This document shows, in pieces, positions 60,706 to 64,000 of a stretch of DNA of 64,000 nt (its first letter is position 1; every line of letters begins with the position of its first letter). The notes under the pieces are model-generated. The model saw nothing but the letters and a program-made list of their open reading frames with translations, searched no databases and was not told where the DNA came from. The translations under genes and the position numbers were made by a program. This stretch comes from Phycisphaerae bacterium (GTDB lineage Bacteria; Planctomycetota; Phycisphaerae; Sedimentisphaerales; Anaerobacaceae), in assembly GCA_028714255.1 (NCBI GenBank), contig JAQTMR010000003.1:62001-126000 (forward strand), in the 5' to 3' direction.

Positions 60706-61587
60706 TCATTTAATTTTCGTTAAATTTTCAACAAATTCCGCTATTATCCACTCGGGCGTCGAAGCTCCTGCTGTTACGCCCGCTATTTTCGGCAAAGTCT
60801 TGTTTTTGCCAAAAATAGTATTTTTATCAAATTCACTCCAATTTTGCAAGTGAAACGTTTGGCTATTATATTTTTTGCAAAGTTCGGCCAGTTTGCGGGT
60901 ATTTGCACTTTCCAAGCCTCCGAGCACGAACATTATATCAACCTGCTTGCATAATTGCACGGCTGATTCCTGCCTTTTTATAGCTTCTTTACAGAGGGTG
61001 TTAATCACCTTTAATTCACTAAAACCGTGCTTTCCTATCGCACCAAGCATCCTGCTGAAGTGTTCCTGGCTCTGCGTAGTCTGGCAAACAATGCCTAATT
61101 TGCCGTTTAAGGGCAGTTTATGCAAATCCGACTCGTCTGCAAGGACTATGACGTCGGTAGCGGAACCAACGACGGCCTGTACCTCGGGATGGTTTTCATC
61201 ACCAATAACCACCACTTTATAGCCAGCCCTATCAAGCTGCCCAGCTATCCGCTGGACCCTTTTAACAAGCACACAGGTGGCATCGACGATATTGATTCCT
61301 TTTTCTTCCAGCTCGGCTATCTGGTTCGGGGCGGCTCCGTGAGAACGGATAAGAACGGTCCCGCCAGCAGGCAATTGGGGAATTTGCCTGATAGATTCAA
61401 CGGTTTTCAGGCCTGTCTTTGCCAGGCGTTGAACCACATCCGAGTTGTGAATGATTGGGCCGAGACTATAAACATTTTTTTCTTCACGGGACACCTTGCG
61501 GTGCCTGCCCAGCACTTTTTCAGCCATACGGATGGCGTTTTTAACGCCCGGGCAGAACCCGCAATTTTCAGCGACTACAACTTTCAT
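60706..61587 (-). CDS. ispH: 4-hydroxy-3-methylbut-2-enyl diphosphate reductase
   Basis: The protein has 293 residues. Three Cys for the [4Fe-4S] cluster are in AENCGFCPGVKNAIRMA (Cys12), VDATCVLVKRVQ and INTLCKEAIKRQESA. His residues are in GPIIHNSDVV and RSHGAAPNQI. GDENHPEVQAVVG and QTTQSQEHFS are family motifs. It makes IPP and DMAPP in the last step of the MEP pathway. It is 14 bp after the cmk-plsC fusion. Confidence 0.97.
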   Translation of the reverse strand: MKVVVAENCGFCPGVKNAIRMAEKVLGRHRKVSREEKNVYSLGPIIHNSDVVQRLAKTGLKTVESIRQIPQLPAGGTVLIRSHGAAPNQIAELEEKGINIVDATCVLVKRVQRIAGQLDRAGYKVVVIGDENHPEVQAVVGSATDVIVLADESDLHKLPLNGKLGIVCQTTQSQEHFSRMLGAIGKHGFSELKVINTLCKEAIKRQESAVQLCKQVDIMFVLGGLESANTRKLAELCKKYNSQTFHLQNWSEFDKNTIFGKNKTLPKIAGVTAGASTPEWIIAEFVENLTKIK

Positions 61588-61601
61588 AAAATCACCACAG
61601 T

Positions 61602-62990
61602 CTATTTATAATCAAACGGTTTTTTGCCTTGTTCTACTCGACAGTCGTTTTGCATTTTTCGCAGTGTTTCGGTGAGCAGTTCTGCGAGTTTTCTATCGTC
61701 CATTTTTTTTACCTCGGCTGCGGAAATAACCTTGCCGTAGCGGATATCGATTCGGCTACCCGGGCTAAACAGTTTTTTATGTCTGGGCCAAGCCTCGAAT
61801 GCGCCGTCGATGATGACGGGTACAATGTCGGCTCCGCCTCTCCTGCAGAGCAGGCCGAAGCCAGGCTTAAAGGCTGTAATTTTTCCGTCGCGAGTGCGCG
61901 TGCCTTCGGGGAACAGGCAGACGCCGTGACCTTGTTTTAGTTTACTGATGACAACTCTCATTGCGGTTAAATCCGCTTCGTCCCTTCTGACGGGTATGGT
62001 ATTGACCGAGGTAATGAGCCTGCCCAAAAGGCCGCGGAAGAGCGTACTGCGGGCGAGAAAATGCAAAGGCCTTTTGACGAATATCCCACAGAGAACCGGG
62101 TCGAGGAAGCTTTGATGGTTGCAGATGAGCACTAAGGGGCCGTGGTAGGGGACATTCTCCCTGCCTTCGGGGTGAAGTTTGAAAAATGTCAGGCAGAAGA
62201 TTTTACACAGCCCGCGTGCGAAACGAAACCATCTCATCTTAGGTAATTTGTAATGGTTCGACGGGCTCACCATCCTGAGCGAAGTCGAAGGACTGGTAAC
62301 TGGTAACTGGTGATTGGTAATTGGTAATTTATCATTTACTATTTTCAAAAGTTTATCTACGACTTCTTCGACGCTTGAACCAGTGGTATCGACAACAACG
62401 GCGTCGGCGGCTGGCGTTAACGGGCCAACGGCTCTGTTTTGGTCGCCGGCGTCTCTTTCTTCGATGTCTTTTTGTATTTGTTCGATTTCGTTTGGCGATG
62501 TTCTGCCTTCGTCAATCGCCCTTCGCCTTGCTCTTTCGGATGCCTGTGCGATAAGGTAAATTTTAAAACGGGCATCTGGAAATGCTACCGTCCCCTGGTC
62601 TCTTCCTTCGGTAACGATTGTTTCCTCGCCTGCGGCGAACTGTCTTTGCATTTCGACCAGTTTCTCCCGCACTTTCGCAGCTGACGCAATGTACTTAGCA
62701 TTGGCGGTTACTTCCGGCAGGCGCAACTGTTCTGTAACATCAGCACCATCGATTGAGACCGTCGTTTTGTTGTTCTTCGCTGCGAATTGAAATTTTCTCT
62801 TTTCCAGGACATCGAGCAGTTGGTCCTGGTCGTTCATATTTACGTCTGCCTGCATCGCCGCGAGTGTAACGGCGCGATACATCGCACCGGTATCGAGAAA
62901 GCTCGCGCCGAGCCTTTCGGCCAGCAGGCGAGCGACTGTGCTTTTGCCGCTTGCCGCGGGACCATCGATTGTAATAATCAGATTCGCCAT
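61602..62990 (-). CDS. cmk-plsC: Cytidylate kinase fused to 1-acylglycerol-3-phosphate acyltransferase
   Basis: The protein has 462 residues from the ATG at 62990 (a TTG lies 6 nt before). Residues 1-218 are CMP kinase: P-loop ITIDGPAASGKSTVARLLA, ITEGRDQGTVAFPDA-type motif, and RDAGDQNRAVGPLTPAADAVVVDTT. Residues 253-462 are PlsC: NHQSFLDP (HxxxxD) and FPEGTRTRDGK. The first makes CDP, the second makes phosphatidic acid. The linker (about 220-250, LPITNHQLPVTSPSTSLRM) is encoded by repeat DNA at 62240-62332. An in-frame ATG at 62237 may be the former plsC start. It lies 14 bp before ispH. Confidence 0.93.
   Translation of the reverse strand: MANLIITIDGPAASGKSTVARLLAERLGASFLDTGAMYRAVTLAAMQADVNMNDQDQLLDVLEKRKFQFAAKNNKTTVSIDGADVTEQLRLPEVTANAKYIASAAKVREKLVEMQRQFAAGEETIVTEGRDQGTVAFPDARFKIYLIAQASERARRRAIDEGRTSPNEIEQIQKDIEERDAGDQNRAVGPLTPAADAVVVDTTGSSVEEVVDKLLKIVNDKLPITNHQLPVTSPSTSLRMVSPSNHYKLPKMRWFRFARGLCKIFCLTFFKLHPEGRENVPYHGPLVLICNHQSFLDPVLCGIFVKRPLHFLARSTLFRGLLGRLITSVNTIPVRRDEADLTAMRVVISKLKQGHGVCLFPEGTRTRDGKITAFKPGFGLLCRRGGADIVPVIIDGAFEAWPRHKKLFSPGSRIDIRYGKVISAAEVKKMDDRKLAELLTETLRKMQNDCRVEQGKKPFDYK
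62240..62332. repeat. Dispersed repeat read in frame as a protein linker
   Basis: GGTAACTGGTAACTGGTGAT-type direct repeats (62293-62328) are next to GGTTCGAC...GAAGTCGAAG, an inverted repeat (62255-62290) of the type seen at 813-898 and 37282-37299. All of it is open in the cmk-plsC frame. Confidence 0.75.
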
Positions 62991-63014
62991 CTTCAAACAG
63001 GGTTATTTAACCTG

Positions 63015-64000
63015 CTAATTAACTTTGATAACAATAACACTCGTATCGTCAACCTGCTTAGCAAGTCCGACAAAGCGTCTTCTATACCCGAGGACATTCT
63101 GGACCATTTGCTCGGCATCTAAAGCGGCAAACTTTTTCGCAGTTTCGAGCATTCTCTCCCTGCCCCAGAATTCACCGTCGAAGTCGGCTGCGTCAATAAG
63201 TCCATCGGTATAAAACAGCAAACAATCTCCGCTTTTTAACTTCAGGGTTTCAATTTCATAGTCGGCTTGTTCTTCGATGCCGAGCACAAATCCGCCCTTT
63301 TCGAGTTCGGTGATTTGGCCATTTCTTATAAGCACCGCCGGCTCATGTCCACAATTGCAATAGGATATAGTTTTGTTTCTAACATCGATAGTGGCATAAA
63401 ACATCGCCACGAATTCGCCATCTTTACATTCGCCGCAGGCCATTTTGTTGAGTCTGTTGATAATCTCACCGATGGTATCCTTGCCGTCCGCCAAAGGCGA
63501 GACCTCGCCAGCAAGCGGGTATTCGGTATCAACATAAGCTCTGACGGCGCCACGAAACAAGCTCATCATAATCGCGGCAGGAATTCCTTTTCCCATCACA
63601 TCAGCAATCGCCACGGCAATACTGTCATCGTTTACTCGAAGAAAATCGTAGAAGTCACCACCGACATCAAAACAGGGCGTATAGGTCGCTGCGATATCCA
63701 GGCCCGGTATCGATGGCGCTTTTTCCGGTATCATTCTCCGCTGAATAACTCCAGCCAGGCGTATTTGTTCAGCCATGCGTTGACCGTTAATCGCCTCTGC
63801 GTAAAGTTTGGCGTTGGTTATGGCCACTGCGCACTGCGAGGCAACCACTCTGGCAAGGTTGATATCGTCTTCGTAGAACTGTCTGGGCTTCGGGCTGTAC
63901 AGGCGAAGTACACCTATAGCCTTACCCCTGAACCTCATAGCAACGGTAAGCTGGCTAACAAGTCCCTCATGCATAGTCGCATTTTTATATTTTACACGGT
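63015..64000 (-). CDS. GAF-SpoIIE (PP2C-type) serine phosphatase, N-terminus cut by window edge
   Basis: The frame is open from the stop at 63015 to the right edge (328 residues seen), and the residues before the first ATG (VKYKNATMHEGLVSQLTVAM) continue a GAF domain, so the start lies outside. The GAF end is FRGKAIGVLRLYS...ARVVASQCAVAITNAKLY. The SpoIIE-type phosphatase follows (about residues 100-325): DVGGDFYDFLRV, IAVAIADVMGKGIPAAIMM, LLFYTDGLIDA and QVDDTSVIVIKV hold the metal-binding Asp residues. Such proteins dephosphorylate anti-anti-sigma factors in partner-switching networks. It is 24 bp before cmk-plsC on the same strand. Confidence 0.92.
   Translation of the reverse strand, partial: RVKYKNATMHEGLVSQLTVAMRFRGKAIGVLRLYSPKPRQFYEDDINLARVVASQCAVAITNAKLYAEAINGQRMAEQIRLAGVIQRRMIPEKAPSIPGLDIAATYTPCFDVGGDFYDFLRVNDDSIAVAIADVMGKGIPAAIMMSLFRGAVRAYVDTEYPLAGEVSPLADGKDTIGEIINRLNKMACGECKDGEFVAMFYATIDVRNKTISYCNCGHEPAVLIRNGQITELEKGGFVLGIEEQADYEIETLKLKSGDCLLFYTDGLIDAADFDGEFWGRERMLETAKKFAALDAEQMVQNVLGYRRRFVGLAKQVDDTSVIVIKVN

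Overview
The window looks like chromosomal DNA from a planctomycete, most likely of the Phycisphaerae / Sedimentisphaerales type. This rests on gene content, not on a database search. The pointers are a secreted protein ending in a dockerin-like repeat (1349-2383), a PEP-CTERM protein (56564-57175), ankyrin and autotransporter surface proteins, an anaerobe-style oxygen defence set, and intergenic DNA full of short dispersed repeats, including a family that reads like a protein (KTNPI / KRTQF). Lipoproteins, porin, MCE and autotransporter genes imply an outer membrane.

Layout. 1-6.5 kb (minus strand): a nitrosative-stress locus (Rrf2 regulator, cupin, zinc ribbon, hybrid-cluster protein Hcp, and a 4Fe-4S protein at the left edge), with about 3.7 kb of repeats and accessory genes between hcp and the 4Fe-4S gene. 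6.6-13.1 kb (minus): a CsoR-type repressor with its operator, an outer-membrane barrel protein, an FMN-binding-like protein, an OB-fold lipoprotein, a MacB/LolCDE-like permease and ATPase, a transglutaminase-like protein and a YHS lipoprotein; probably one metal-responsive envelope system. 13.1-20.0 kb (minus): a rubrerythrin / thiol peroxidase / flavodiiron / superoxide reductase / ferritin / ferritin-like / rubredoxin / G6PDH / DUF2400 operon behind a promoter with an operator-like dyad. A tRNA-Arg(CCU) follows.

20.6-31.2 kb: a K+ channel, a GIY-YIG-like protein, MCE and MerR proteins, rnpA, two CPA2 antiporters with CBS domains, and a divergent EIIA-CBS protein with an ArsB/NhaD-type permease, then a TlpA-like lipoprotein. 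31.2-37.2 kb (plus): rpmA, obg, coaX, an MnmE-like GTPase without the C-terminal CIGK motif, and mutS. 38-50.9 kb: ankyrin protein, flavoprotein, a glyS-DUF4238-YhcH-asnS operon, a solitary Hsp70, a zinc phospholipase C-like protein and prmC.

51.3-57.2 kb: a 1649-residue autotransporter containing a nearly exact 1002-bp tandem duplication, then the PEP-CTERM gene. 57.2-64 kb (minus): apt, a primary-type sigma factor with no ordinary start codon for its conserved N-terminus, rpsA, ispH, a cmk-plsC fusion whose linker is encoded by repeat DNA, and a GAF-SpoIIE phosphatase cut by the right edge.

The points I would look at first are: the sigma-factor start; a 19-bp operator-like sequence shared by the rubrerythrin and PEP-CTERM promoters and related to the Rrf2 promoter; the CsoR-linked envelope locus; the repeat-built linker in Cmk-PlsC; and the families of short hairpins and protein-like repeats. 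No CRISPR array, integrase, transposase or prophage gene was seen.
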